Assembly (NCBI GenBank): GCA_963735085.1
Contig: CAVTJP010000005.1
Coordinates: forward strand, 2,170,001 to 2,234,000
Reading direction: 5' to 3'
Source of the DNA: DATJGR01 sp963735085
GTDB taxonomy: Bacteria; Pseudomonadota; Gammaproteobacteria; Pseudomonadales; Azotimanducaceae
DNA length: 64,000 nt
The position numbers and the translations under genes are program-made. Positions 8,598 to 16,403 of this stretch are shown here, one piece after another. Position 1 is the stretch's first letter. Every line of letters begins with the position of its first letter. The notes under the pieces were generated by a model that saw only the letters and a list, made by a program, of their open reading frames with translations, was not told the DNA's origin and did no database searches.

Positions 8598-8711
8598 GTG
8601 CGTGGGTCGGGTGTGTTATGCGACGGACCGTCGGCGCCATGGATGGCGCTGACGAGCTCCAGGGATGGGACTTACTGCGTGTCCGTCGGATAACACACCC
8701 GACCCATGCAC
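8598..8711 (-). repeat. Palindromic element, copy 4
   Basis: Arms of 31 bp at 8598-8628 and 8681-8711 (GTGCGTGGGTCGGGTGTGTT against GTGCATGGGTCGGGTGTGTT on the other strand), two mismatches in all. The arms are unlike those of copies 1-3, while the core (GTAAGTCCCATCCCTGGA on the minus strand) is conserved. It ends 18 bp before the stop of the glycosyltransferase gene, so it could also act as that operon's terminator-like structure. Confidence 0.85.
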
Positions 8712-8728
8712 GGCCCCGATGCCGCGCC

Positions 8729-9664
8729 CTATCCCGTAAGCGCCATCGGTGGCTGCCCGGGCGGCGCGAGCGGGGGCGTTCGGTCGAGCACTTCGAATGC
8801 GTCGTGGCGGACGTGATTGCGCTGCATTTCACTGCGCAGCATGTCTTCGGTGACCAGCTTGGCGTCGATGCACTCGCGCAGCAAACCGAAGAACAAACGC
8901 TCCTGATTGGCGTCCGGATGGTCTTTGTAGTTGCCGAGGAATGCGTACTCGCCGAACATTTTGCGGCGCGCGCGCATCAGCCAGCCGATCGGCGGGAACA
9001 GACGGAAGCGTTCCGCCGGACGCCAATCCACCGGCAATCCGGATTTCCACGGCTGGGTCTTGCGGCGCGTGGTGTGCAGCATCTTCGTCTGCGACGTCAG
9101 ATGGTCGAAGTCGTTCCACTCCTTCTCCAGCAAACCGATCGTTGCGCGGTCCTCGTGCTTCAAACAGATCCAGTCCGAGTAATCGAGCTTCATGTCGAAC
9201 ATCGAACGGAACTGCGCTTCGCAGCGCCAGTGCGTCAGCTTCGCGCAATCGAGCAGCATCACACTCGACGCCATGCAGTGATCGATCAATCCCTTCGTGC
9301 CGGAACGCGCCCGCGCGATGATCGCTTTACCTTGCATGTCGCGCGCCAGCAGTTCCCAGATATCGCCGACCGCGAATATATCGGGGTCCATGATGACCGC
9401 GCGCCCCTGATAACCCATCAATTCCGGCGGCATGAAACGCAGTGGCGTAAACGACTGCAGATCGTCGTTCAACCACACGCGCTTCACGCCGTCGCGCAGG
9501 TACATTTTGCCTTCGTATTCGAGAAAGAACGGATAGTCCTGGGTTTCGATGATCTTGACGTCGAATGCATCGGGGCTGCTCGAGTTGCGCTTCAACGCGT
9601 GCCGAGCAACGATCGCACCGACGATTTGTTTGGGATTGCTATGAATGAAAACGCAGTGATTCAT
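8729..9664 (-). CDS. GT-A-type glycosyltransferase-like protein
   Basis: A 311-residue cytosolic protein. It starts MNHCVFIHSNPKQIVGAIVA, a pattern like glycosyltransferase families that scan a nucleotide-sugar Rossmann fold. A DxD-type metal/nucleotide motif is visible in RAVIMDPDIFAVGDIWELL (DPD at 93-95). HCMASSVMLLDC and the later QERLFFGLLRE fit a GT8-like or host-glycan-transferase-like fold. It is last in a minus-strand group after a sulfotransferase (5 bp gap) and a 2OG oxygenase. Inferred role: addition of a sugar to a lipid or glycan headgroup. The exact GT family and sugar are not recognisable to me. Confidence 0.55.
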   Translation of the reverse strand: MNHCVFIHSNPKQIVGAIVARHALKRNSSSPDAFDVKIIETQDYPFFLEYEGKMYLRDGVKRVWLNDDLQSFTPLRFMPPELMGYQGRAVIMDPDIFAVGDIWELLARDMQGKAIIARARSGTKGLIDHCMASSVMLLDCAKLTHWRCEAQFRSMFDMKLDYSDWICLKHEDRATIGLLEKEWNDFDHLTSQTKMLHTTRRKTQPWKSGLPVDWRPAERFRLFPPIGWLMRARRKMFGEYAFLGNYKDHPDANQERLFFGLLRECIDAKLVTEDMLRSEMQRNHVRHDAFEVLDRTPPLAPPGQPPMALTG

Positions 9665-9669
9665 CGTGA

Positions 9670-10566
9670 TTACCTCATCTGACGCTGTGTAACCGCGTGG
9701 CCGTAACCGAACCGCGGATCCAGCGTTTTGTCTATGACGTCGATGATCGCCTCGACCTGGGCATCGTCGAAGTAGTCCTGATAGCCGCCCACTTTTGCGC
9801 GGCGCGTTTTGAAGGAATCCGGATTGTCGACGTCAGCGGCGCGCAATCGATCGCTCGATGACGTCGCCTCGGCCTCGCGCTGCTTCATATTCTCGAAACG
9901 TGCCCACTCGACTGCGTCGGCCACTTCTTCGTCCGTTGCCCGCATGCCCATGAAATCGGTGATGCGACGTAACTCCACCACCGTCTCGGCGCGCATGTCT
10001 TCGTAACGCACCGTCAACGTCGAATCGAGCGCGTCGAGCGCAGCGGCCCATTCGTTGAGCCACGCGTTGACCTTCGGCAGGCCGCTTGGCCCCATCATGA
10101 AATCGAACTCGGTCACCGAGTCATCGACCGGCGGATATTGATTCAGCAGCACCTTGTGCGGTCGCATGCGATGCTTCCATTGAAAATATTGAGACATCGT
10201 AATGTCTGCGGGGTGCCGCACCAGCAGCAGCACCGGCGTGCCGGCGAACGCGGCCTTGCCGCTGCCGTGGCCGGTGTAGTCGCGCAGATAGTTGTCGTGC
10301 GTGAACAGCACCCGTGGCAGCGCCGGGTTGGCGCGGTGGTAGTTGCTATACTCGATCAGTTCTTCGGGCAACCCATGGCGGCGTTGATAAATACGCGAAA
10401 CCATTACGCGCAACCAGGTGCGGCCGCTCTTGCCGAACGACACCACCGCGTAATCGGCGCGATCCAGACGTGTTTGCTCCAGCCATCCACGCAGCCGACG
10501 TTCAGTGGGGAAGCGCTTGGATTCGGGCAGCAGGCGCCCGGCCTGTTCGAGAATTCGTTGCAGCAT
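9670..10566 (-). CDS. PAPS-dependent sulfotransferase (Sulfotransfer_1-like)
   Basis: A 298-residue cytosolic sulfotransferase. The 5'-phosphosulfate loop is VSFGKSGRTWLR (42-53), the 3'-phosphate site is VRHPADITMSQY (116-127), and a C-terminal RRAKVGGYQDYF stands where eukaryotic enzymes have RKGxxGDWK. It would move sulfate from PAPS to a hydroxyl on a lipid or sugar. It sits between a 2OG-Fe(II) oxygenase (upstream) and a glycosyltransferase (downstream), so hydroxylation, sulfation and glycosylation of one molecule is a plausible sequence. PAPS-synthesis genes are not in the window. Confidence 0.85.
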   Translation of the reverse strand: MLQRILEQAGRLLPESKRFPTERRLRGWLEQTRLDRADYAVVSFGKSGRTWLRVMVSRIYQRRHGLPEELIEYSNYHRANPALPRVLFTHDNYLRDYTGHGSGKAAFAGTPVLLLVRHPADITMSQYFQWKHRMRPHKVLLNQYPPVDDSVTEFDFMMGPSGLPKVNAWLNEWAAALDALDSTLTVRYEDMRAETVVELRRITDFMGMRATDEEVADAVEWARFENMKQREAEATSSSDRLRAADVDNPDSFKTRRAKVGGYQDYFDDAQVEAIIDVIDKTLDPRFGYGHAVTQRQMR

Positions 10567-10607
10567 CGATGACCAAAACTCCGTCTGCGGGACGGCTCAA
10601 TTGGCGG

Positions 10608-11528
10608 CTATTCTAGGGAATTTCCTGTGGTTTGCACGCCACGCCGCAGGCGCTTTTTGATCAGCCGCGGCAGCTTGGCGAGGCGCACCTGCCAATGCTG
10701 TGGCACGTCGAACAGCTTGGCGCGCGATTCGCCGACCAGATTCATGAACAGCCGCAGGTGCGGTGTTGGCTGACGCACGGTGACGCCGTGCAGCGCATTG
10801 GGACTGTTGACGAACATCACCAGCGTGTTGCGCGCGTAGGGTACCCGGCAGACGCGCTCGACCAGTGCGTCGTCGATGAACATGCCGTTGAAGCGCTTGC
10901 GCCATTGCGCGGATGTCAGGTCGGGGCGAAATCGCAGCACGTCGAGATCCCCACCGGTGGAATCGTCTTCGGGACGGCGCAGGTACAACAGACCCGAGAA
11001 CAGTTTGTGCTCGGAATCGACGTGGATGGTCTTGACCGAACACGCATCGCGCACTGCGGTGTTACCGGAAATCTGCGCATCGAGACAGAAGTCGTCAGGC
11101 CCGTCGCCGCCCGTGCGTGCGCGAACTCCCGGGCGCATGGCCCGCAGCGCCGCAACATTAGGGAATACGTGGGGGTAGACGCGCACGACGTGGTCGCCGA
11201 ACACGCGCACGAAATCGTCGAAGAATGCCGGTGAGGCATGGTAGGCAACGAGCGCCTTCCAGATATCGGCCACGCCGCCGGCCGCGGTCGCCTCAGCTGC
11301 CGGCATGCTCCATCTACTGTTGTTACGCGTGCCGTCTACCCCCAAAATGTCGAGCGTGGGGTAGTTGGCGATCAGCGCGTCGCAGACCTCATCGGACAGC
11401 GCATTGCGAATGACGATGTAGGGATACGGGTCTTCCACGACATCGCCCGGCCGTGCAAGTCGCAGGACCGAAAGGGAGTCTGGGCCGTTCGTTCGGTGAG
11501 AATCTTGGCGAATAGTGGCATGGCGCAA
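10608..11528 (-). CDS. 2-oxoglutarate/Fe(II)-dependent oxygenase
   Basis: A 306-residue protein with a double-stranded beta-helix oxygenase signature. The iron ligands appear as H169 and D171 in TIHVDSEHK and H247 in NALHGVTVRQ, with R252 as the likely 2-oxoglutarate-binding arginine. N-terminal DPYPYIVIRNALSDEVCDAL matches the start of the prolyl-4-hydroxylase-like group. It is first of the minus-strand oxygenase-sulfotransferase-glycosyltransferase set (41 bp gap) and divergent from ELM1 copy 3. The substrate is unknown; hydroxylation of a lipid or glycan to make an acceptor for the adjacent sulfotransferase is an inference. Confidence 0.7.
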   Translation of the reverse strand: MRHATIRQDSHRTNGPDSLSVLRLARPGDVVEDPYPYIVIRNALSDEVCDALIANYPTLDILGVDGTRNNSRWSMPAAEATAAGGVADIWKALVAYHASPAFFDDFVRVFGDHVVRVYPHVFPNVAALRAMRPGVRARTGGDGPDDFCLDAQISGNTAVRDACSVKTIHVDSEHKLFSGLLYLRRPEDDSTGGDLDVLRFRPDLTSAQWRKRFNGMFIDDALVERVCRVPYARNTLVMFVNSPNALHGVTVRQPTPHLRLFMNLVGESRAKLFDVPQHWQVRLAKLPRLIKKRLRRGVQTTGNSLE

Positions 11529-11563
11529 CTTGAAGGAGCGGAAGTTTTGGTCCGTGCGCCGCT

Positions 11564-11590
11564 CGAGTCAATAGGTGTTCGAGTCAATGG
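11564..11590. promoter_or_regulatory. Direct repeat in divergent promoter region
   Basis: Two copies of CGAGTCAATRG (11564-11574 and 11580-11590), spaced 16 bp start to start, lie between divergent operons. This could be a regulator-binding site shared by the oxygenase-sulfotransferase operon and the ELM1-methyltransferase operon. No regulator gene is adjacent. Confidence 0.25.
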
Positions 11591-11668
11591 CGAAAGAGGC
11601 GCCGGGGTGCTGAACCTATCCGGCACAACCCAAGTCGAACCCAGCGAGGCGGTGGAAGGTCGAGTCGT

Positions 11669-12910
11669 ATGAATCGCAGCGGAAGCTATCCGAAGACGTC
11701 CTTCGACCTGTTGCGCGGTCAGCGTAACCGTTCCGCGGCAATAGTCGATCTGCTGCGGGTGGCGCCGTCGCCCAGAGTCTGGTTGCTGATCGGCGACAAA
11801 CTTGGTGATAACCAGCAGGTCGAGTTGATTGCGCACGGCCTGACAGACCGCCTGAACTGGCGCGTCGACGTACGGCGCCTGCAGTTCAAAGACGTGTATC
11901 GCACCGGCAAGCCGGCATTTCGTGCCGGTCACTCGCATGTCGACTGGTCGGCGTCGGATAGCATCAATCCCCCATGGCCCGATCTGCTGATTACCGTTGG
12001 CCGGCGTCCATCGATGGTCGCGCTGTGGATCAAGGCGCAGTCCGGTGGGTGCACCCGGCTCGTCATCGTCGGGCGACCGCGCCGCTGGTTGCGCGAATTC
12101 GACCTGATCGTCGCGGCTGCGCACCATCACGTGCCGGACCTGCCCAACGTGCTGCGCCTGGGGCTACCGCTGATCATGGCGGATCAGCCAGGCATGGCGG
12201 CGGCCAGCGTAAGATGGACACCGCGATTCGCGGGCGTGGCGCGGCCGCTGGTTGCACTATTCGTGGGCGGCCCAACGAAGCCCCACGTGTTCGATCGCAG
12301 CGTGGCGCGCGAACTGATGATGCACGCCGGCAATCTGGTGCAATCGGGTGGCACGTTGTGGGTTGCGACCAGTCCACGGACGTCCCCTGAGGTGGTCGAC
12401 GCGCTCGAACAGGCGCTGCCGGAAAACGCGCACCTGTTCCGCTGGCGCCCGAACGATCCCGACAATCCGTACCTGGGGCTGCTAGCGTGTGCCGACCGCT
12501 TCGTTGTGACCGGCGACAGCGTGTCGATGCAGGTGGAGGTCGCGCGTCTGGGCAAACCGCTGGCAATCTTTGCATTGCCCACCCGGTTTGGACTGCTGGA
12601 ACGATTGCGGCGCGCCCTGGCGCGGCTCGCGTACGGGCGCACGCCGGCGCCGGTACTGCCACGTCTGATCCGCGCGCTGCAGGCGATGGGTTTGATGCAG
12701 TTTCCTCGTGATGTCGCGGAGATCCACGCGCTGTTGTTCGAACAGGGTTTTGCGGTGCGCCTCGGTGAACCGTTCGCGTTGCCCGGTGCGGGTGTCGATA
12801 TCGACCTGCACCAGATCGTCGATCGGATTCGCGCGCTGCTCCCGCAAGTGGGAGAGTCTGCCGCACGCCGCGACGTACTGGATCGCGAAGGATCGTCTCC
12901 TGCCGCATAA
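11669..12910 (+). CDS. ELM1-family (COG3660, GT-B-like) protein, copy 3
   Basis: A 413-residue full-length member. Motifs: RVWLLIGDKLGDNQQ (36-50), LQFK...GKPAF (71-84), PPWPDLLITVGRRPSMVALW (101-120), QSGGCTRLVIVGRP (124-137), NVLRLGLPL (160-168), ALFVGGPTKPHVF (196-208), NDPDNPYLG (262-270) and TGDSVSM (281-287). Two lobes, an N-terminal lobe with a GDKxGDNQQ loop and a C-terminal lobe with the GDSxSM loop, suggest a GT-B fold. It leads a plus-strand operon with a methyltransferase, the oxidoreductase-dioxygenase fusion and a second sulfotransferase. The start ATG has a GGAAGG sequence upstream. Biochemical activity is inferred, not established for the family. Confidence 0.85.
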   Translation: MNRSGSYPKTSFDLLRGQRNRSAAIVDLLRVAPSPRVWLLIGDKLGDNQQVELIAHGLTDRLNWRVDVRRLQFKDVYRTGKPAFRAGHSHVDWSASDSINPPWPDLLITVGRRPSMVALWIKAQSGGCTRLVIVGRPRRWLREFDLIVAAAHHHVPDLPNVLRLGLPLIMADQPGMAAASVRWTPRFAGVARPLVALFVGGPTKPHVFDRSVARELMMHAGNLVQSGGTLWVATSPRTSPEVVDALEQALPENAHLFRWRPNDPDNPYLGLLACADRFVVTGDSVSMQVEVARLGKPLAIFALPTRFGLLERLRRALARLAYGRTPAPVLPRLIRALQAMGLMQFPRDVAEIHALLFEQGFAVRLGEPFALPGAGVDIDLHQIVDRIRALLPQVGESAARRDVLDREGSSPAA

Positions 12911-12943
12911 TCCGAGGTTTTTCAGCAACCTGTCGGATGCATC

Positions 12944-13693
12944 GTGGCACTGAGAAACTTCGTCAACCGATATATCGGACCTCAGCATGAGCGTCGGCGC
13001 GCGTGGTCGAAGCACCTGGCGCGTGTTGCGCAACGCCATCGCCTGATCATCTACCCGCACCATCTGAACTGGAGCTTGCCTGGCGAGCTGACGGAACTCG
13101 AGGCGAGCTGGGGCGACTTGCCCGGACTGCCGCTCGATTGTTGCCAATTGTTGTTCTCGGTCGCGCGCGGCATCAGTGCCCGCGGCGTGTCTGGCGAAAC
13201 CGCGGAGTGTGGTGTGCGCTACGGCAAGAGTTCGTACTTCGTGCTGCACGGCTTGAACGACCCGCAGCGGCCGCATCACTTGTGCGATTCATTCGAAGGT
13301 CTGTCACAACCGAGCGCGGCCGATGCCGAAACCGGTGCCCGGCGCGACGCATGGGCCGCGGGCGATCTCGAAGCCGACGAGCAGATTGCGCGCGAACAAC
13401 TCAAGGCGTTTGCGCAATGCCGGTTCCACCGCGGTTGGATTCCGGATTGCTTTGCCGGCATGGAAGAACGTCGCTTCGCGCTGGTGCACATCGACGTCGA
13501 TCTGTACGAACCGACGCGCGCCGCGTTCGAGTTTTTCTATCCACGCTTGAGCCGCGGCGCCGTGATGATCTGTGATGACTATGGCTTTGCGTCCTGCCCC
13601 GGCGCGCGTAAAGCGGTGGACGAGTTTTTCAGCGACAAAGCGGATGTGCCGATCGAGTTGCCGTCGGGGCAAGCGCTGATATTTCATTGCTGA
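12944..13693 (+). CDS. TylF/MycF-type (macrocin) O-methyltransferase
   Basis: A 249-residue SAM-dependent methyltransferase of the TylF group. AECGVRYGKSSYF (87-99) is the SAM glycine region, CDSFEGL (114-120) follows, and the metal-binding catalytic region is HIDVDLYEPTRAAFEFFYP (182-200) with DDYG (211-214). Family members methylate sugar hydroxyls in antibiotics and glycans using Mg. The start is GTG 12944, 33 bp after ELM1 copy 3. Context suggests O-methylation of a sugar on the product assembled by this operon. Confidence 0.85.
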   Translation: MALRNFVNRYIGPQHERRRAWSKHLARVAQRHRLIIYPHHLNWSLPGELTELEASWGDLPGLPLDCCQLLFSVARGISARGVSGETAECGVRYGKSSYFVLHGLNDPQRPHHLCDSFEGLSQPSAADAETGARRDAWAAGDLEADEQIAREQLKAFAQCRFHRGWIPDCFAGMEERRFALVHIDVDLYEPTRAAFEFFYPRLSRGAVMICDDYGFASCPGARKAVDEFFSDKADVPIELPSGQALIFHC

Positions 13694-13782
13694 TCGCGCC
13701 AGCTGCAACTGAGGAGATGCGATGCGAGGTTCCCATCAACGCCGGCATCTGCAAAACTGCGCGCGGGAGCGGGAGAACGTGA

Positions 13783-15561
13783 GTGGTGCCATCCGCGAGG
13801 CATAGCATCGGTTGGGGTGTGATCGGTTGCGGCGATGTTGTCGATCGCAAGGCAGGTATCGCGCTGCGCACGATTCCGGGCAGCAGCATCGTCACGGTGA
13901 TGCGGCGCTCTGCTGATCTGGCCCGCAAGTTCGCCGAGCGCCATGGCGTCGCGCGCTGGACGACCGACGCCGACGAAGTCATCGAGAGCCCCGATGTCGA
14001 CGCGGTCTATATCGCAACGCCACCCGAGAATCATCTCGAATATGCGCTTGCAGTGTGCGCCGCCGGCAAAGCGTGCCTGGTCGAAAAGCCCGCGGGCCGC
14101 TCCGAAGTCGAATGTCGAGCAATGGTCGAGGTATTCAAGCAAGCGGGTGTGCCGTTGTACGTCTCGTACTACCGGCGTTATCTGGCCAAGTTTCGCGGCG
14201 TCAAACAGATCATCGCCACGGGGCAACTCGGCGCGATCGTCGCAATTCATTATCGAATGGCAAAGCCGCATCGCGAATCGCAATGGCGCGTGGATCCGCG
14301 CATCAGCGGCGGCGGACATTTCTATGATCTCGCCGGCCACGTGCTCGATCTGTTCGACGATTGGTTCGGGCCGCTCGAACTGTTGGGCAGCGCGGCGGCC
14401 AATACAATTCCGGTCCAGTCCGCCGAAGACGCCGTTGCGTTGACGTTTCGCACGGCCGACGGTGCGCTCGGGAGCGCGACATGGAATTTCGCGTCGGCAA
14501 CCAGCGTCGATGAACTCATCATTGAGGGCACGTTCGGCAGCCTTCGGCTGGCCGCAATGTCGCGATCGGGCTCGATACGGCTGACCTTGACGCCTGAAGC
14601 CGCCGTACGCGCGAGCCGATCGATCGCGCGCCGTGCAGTGACGATTTTGAAACGGCGTGCTCGGTGGCCGACCCGGCGCGAGTTCCGCTACCCCGAGGAG
14701 CCGCAGCCACATCGACCGATGCTCGAACACGTCGTCGATGAATTGCGTAGCGGAGGTGCGCCGGCGAGCCCGGTGGCGGCGTTGCGTACCGCGGGAATCA
14801 TGAATGCCGCGCTGGATGCCTATTATGGCGGTCGCGACGATGCGTTCTGGAACCAGCCGCAGCGCTGGCAGAGTCTGCGCAATCGCGCGGCGCGGCGCAT
14901 TGCCGAGACGACCGGGTATCGATTGAGCCCAGAGCAGGTCGAATTCTTTTCAACCAACGGTTATCTCGGGCCGCTGAAATGCGACGCCGACTGGCAGCGC
15001 ATCGTCGTACCGCTGAAGAAAGGCCGCAACCTGCATCTCACCGAACCGTTCGTGTTCGAGTTGTGCTCGCATCCTTCGATTGTTGTACGCGCGGCGCAGT
15101 TGCTCGGCGAAGATCGCGTGTCGCTGTTCAAGAGCCGCTTCGTCGTGAAAATCGGCGGCGCGAATGCCGAGGTGGCGTGGCATCAGGATGTGGGACCGAC
15201 CAACGGCGGCTATTTTCCGGATGGGCGCCCGGTACCCACGTTGACGTGCTGGCTCGCGCTCGATCGCGTGAACTCGAGCAACGGTGCGGTTCGCGTCGTG
15301 CCGGGGACGCATCGCGTGCTCTACGGCGATTATCACAAGCGTATCCGCGCCGATCTCGTCGAACGCGGTGACATTGCCGACGTCGAACTGGACCGCGCAG
15401 TGACTTTCACGCTCGAACCCGGCGAGTTCTATCTGTTTCATTCATGGCTGCTGCACGGCAGCGAACCGAGTACCTCGAAGGGCCGCCGGGCGGGCGTGAA
15501 CATGCGCTACGCGGCCACCGGAAACGAGTTCGAAACGGACTTCGAGTACATCCCGCTGTAA
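13783..15561 (+). CDS. Gfo/Idh/MocA oxidoreductase fused to a PhyH-type dioxygenase
   Basis: A 592-residue two-domain protein. Residues 1-355 are a Gfo/Idh/MocA NAD(P) sugar oxidoreductase: Rossmann GWGVIGCGDVV (10-20), EKPAG (101-105) and GGGHFYDLAGHVLD (176-189) with the conserved His. Residues 380-592 are a phytanoyl-CoA-dioxygenase-like domain: HxD in WHQDVGPTNGG (H467, D469), PGTH (507-510), distal H558 in LLHGSEPS and R568/R569 for 2-oxoglutarate. The two halves are continuous in one frame with no internal stop, so this is a real fusion. It likely oxidises a sugar or other polyol and hydroxylates the same or a linked product. The start is GTG 13783 or 13786, with GGGAG upstream. Confidence 0.88.
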   Translation: MVPSARHSIGWGVIGCGDVVDRKAGIALRTIPGSSIVTVMRRSADLARKFAERHGVARWTTDADEVIESPDVDAVYIATPPENHLEYALAVCAAGKACLVEKPAGRSEVECRAMVEVFKQAGVPLYVSYYRRYLAKFRGVKQIIATGQLGAIVAIHYRMAKPHRESQWRVDPRISGGGHFYDLAGHVLDLFDDWFGPLELLGSAAANTIPVQSAEDAVALTFRTADGALGSATWNFASATSVDELIIEGTFGSLRLAAMSRSGSIRLTLTPEAAVRASRSIARRAVTILKRRARWPTRREFRYPEEPQPHRPMLEHVVDELRSGGAPASPVAALRTAGIMNAALDAYYGGRDDAFWNQPQRWQSLRNRAARRIAETTGYRLSPEQVEFFSTNGYLGPLKCDADWQRIVVPLKKGRNLHLTEPFVFELCSHPSIVVRAAQLLGEDRVSLFKSRFVVKIGGANAEVAWHQDVGPTNGGYFPDGRPVPTLTCWLALDRVNSSNGAVRVVPGTHRVLYGDYHKRIRADLVERGDIADVELDRAVTFTLEPGEFYLFHSWLLHGSEPSTSKGRRAGVNMRYAATGNEFETDFEYIPL

Positions 15562-15588
15562 GTTGCATGCGCGGCGGTAAATCGTTGA

Positions 15589-16287
15589 GTGGTACGTGAA
15601 CGCATGATCGTCTCTCACCGGCATCGCTACATCTTCGTTCGTACCCGAAAAACTGCAGGTACCAGCGTCGAGATCGCGTTGTCGAAATTCTGCGGGCCCG
15701 ACGACATCGTCACGCGCGATGCCGACGATGCGTTGCGCCGCGAACTCGGCTACCCGGGACCGCAGAACGACGGCGGTATCAGCCTCACGCAATACACATT
15801 CGGCGAATGGCGCAGATTCCTGCTGCGCGGCGAACGTGCACGGTTCAAGAATCACATGGCTGCCGCGCGGATTCGCGCGCTGGTGGGCGAAAACATCTGG
15901 CGCAGCTATTACAAGTTCGCCATCGAACGCGATCCGTGGGACAAGGCGATTTCGCTGTATTACTGGCGCACGCGCAATGAGGCGCCGCGCCGGCCTCTGC
16001 TGCAGTTTCTCAAAGAGGTCGGCACGCGTTCACTGTCGAATGCGCACATCTATCTGATCGATGGCCAAGTCGCGGTTGACAGGATCATTGCGTATGAGCA
16101 CCTCACCGCGCAGCTGGAAGAAGTCCGCGTAAAGATTGGCTTGCCTGAACCGTTGTCGCTGCCACGCGCGAAAGGGACGCACCGGGTGGAGCGATCGAAT
16201 GATGCGCAGTTGATCGGCTCTGCTGAGCGTGCGGTCATTGACGATGCATGCCAGCGCGAAATCGCGCTGCTCGGGTTTCGACGGTAG
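15589..16287 (+). CDS. Carbohydrate-type sulfotransferase (Sulfotransfer_2-like)
   Basis: About 232 residues from GTG 15589 (ATG 15604 is an alternative). The PAPS 5'-phosphosulfate loop is YIFVRTRKTAGTSVEIAL (14-31), the K-T-A-G-T-S form used by Golgi-type carbohydrate sulfotransferases. The 3'-phosphate site is AIERDPWDKAISLYYW (111-126). It follows the Gfo/Idh-PhyH fusion by 27 bp in the plus-strand operon. Together with the sulfotransferase at 9.7 kb it gives two unrelated-looking sulfotransferases within 7 kb, suggesting two sulfate positions on the product or two products. Confidence 0.82.
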   Translation: MVRERMIVSHRHRYIFVRTRKTAGTSVEIALSKFCGPDDIVTRDADDALRRELGYPGPQNDGGISLTQYTFGEWRRFLLRGERARFKNHMAAARIRALVGENIWRSYYKFAIERDPWDKAISLYYWRTRNEAPRRPLLQFLKEVGTRSLSNAHIYLIDGQVAVDRIIAYEHLTAQLEEVRVKIGLPEPLSLPRAKGTHRVERSNDAQLIGSAERAVIDDACQREIALLGFRR

Positions 16288-16293
16288 CAGGGT

Positions 16294-16356
16294 GGGTCAG
16301 AGTGCTTCGCCAGAACAGATCGCCGCGGCTCCGCGTCGAATGAAGCACTCTGACCC
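16294..16356 (+). repeat. GGGTCAGAGTGCTTC inverted-repeat element, copy A2
   Basis: Arms GGGTCAGAGTGCTTC (16294-16308) and the complement (16342-16356), with an interior closely similar to copy A1 (CGCCGCGGCTCCGCGTCG). It lies in the gap between the sulfotransferase and amidohydrolase genes and may double as a terminator-like hairpin. Confidence 0.75.
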
Positions 16357-16403
16357 TTTCCCAGCCACGCGCTACACTGGCCAGAAATTCACGGGAGCAT
16401 GCG

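Noticed and set aside
3504..8711. CRISPR array
   Set aside because: Repeats are few, in both orientations, of ~115 bp with no regular spacers, and no cas gene is near.
8411..9682. A 423-codon plus-strand frame that runs through the repeats
   Set aside because: The first part translates palindromic repeats and the rest is antisense to the glycosyltransferase gene.
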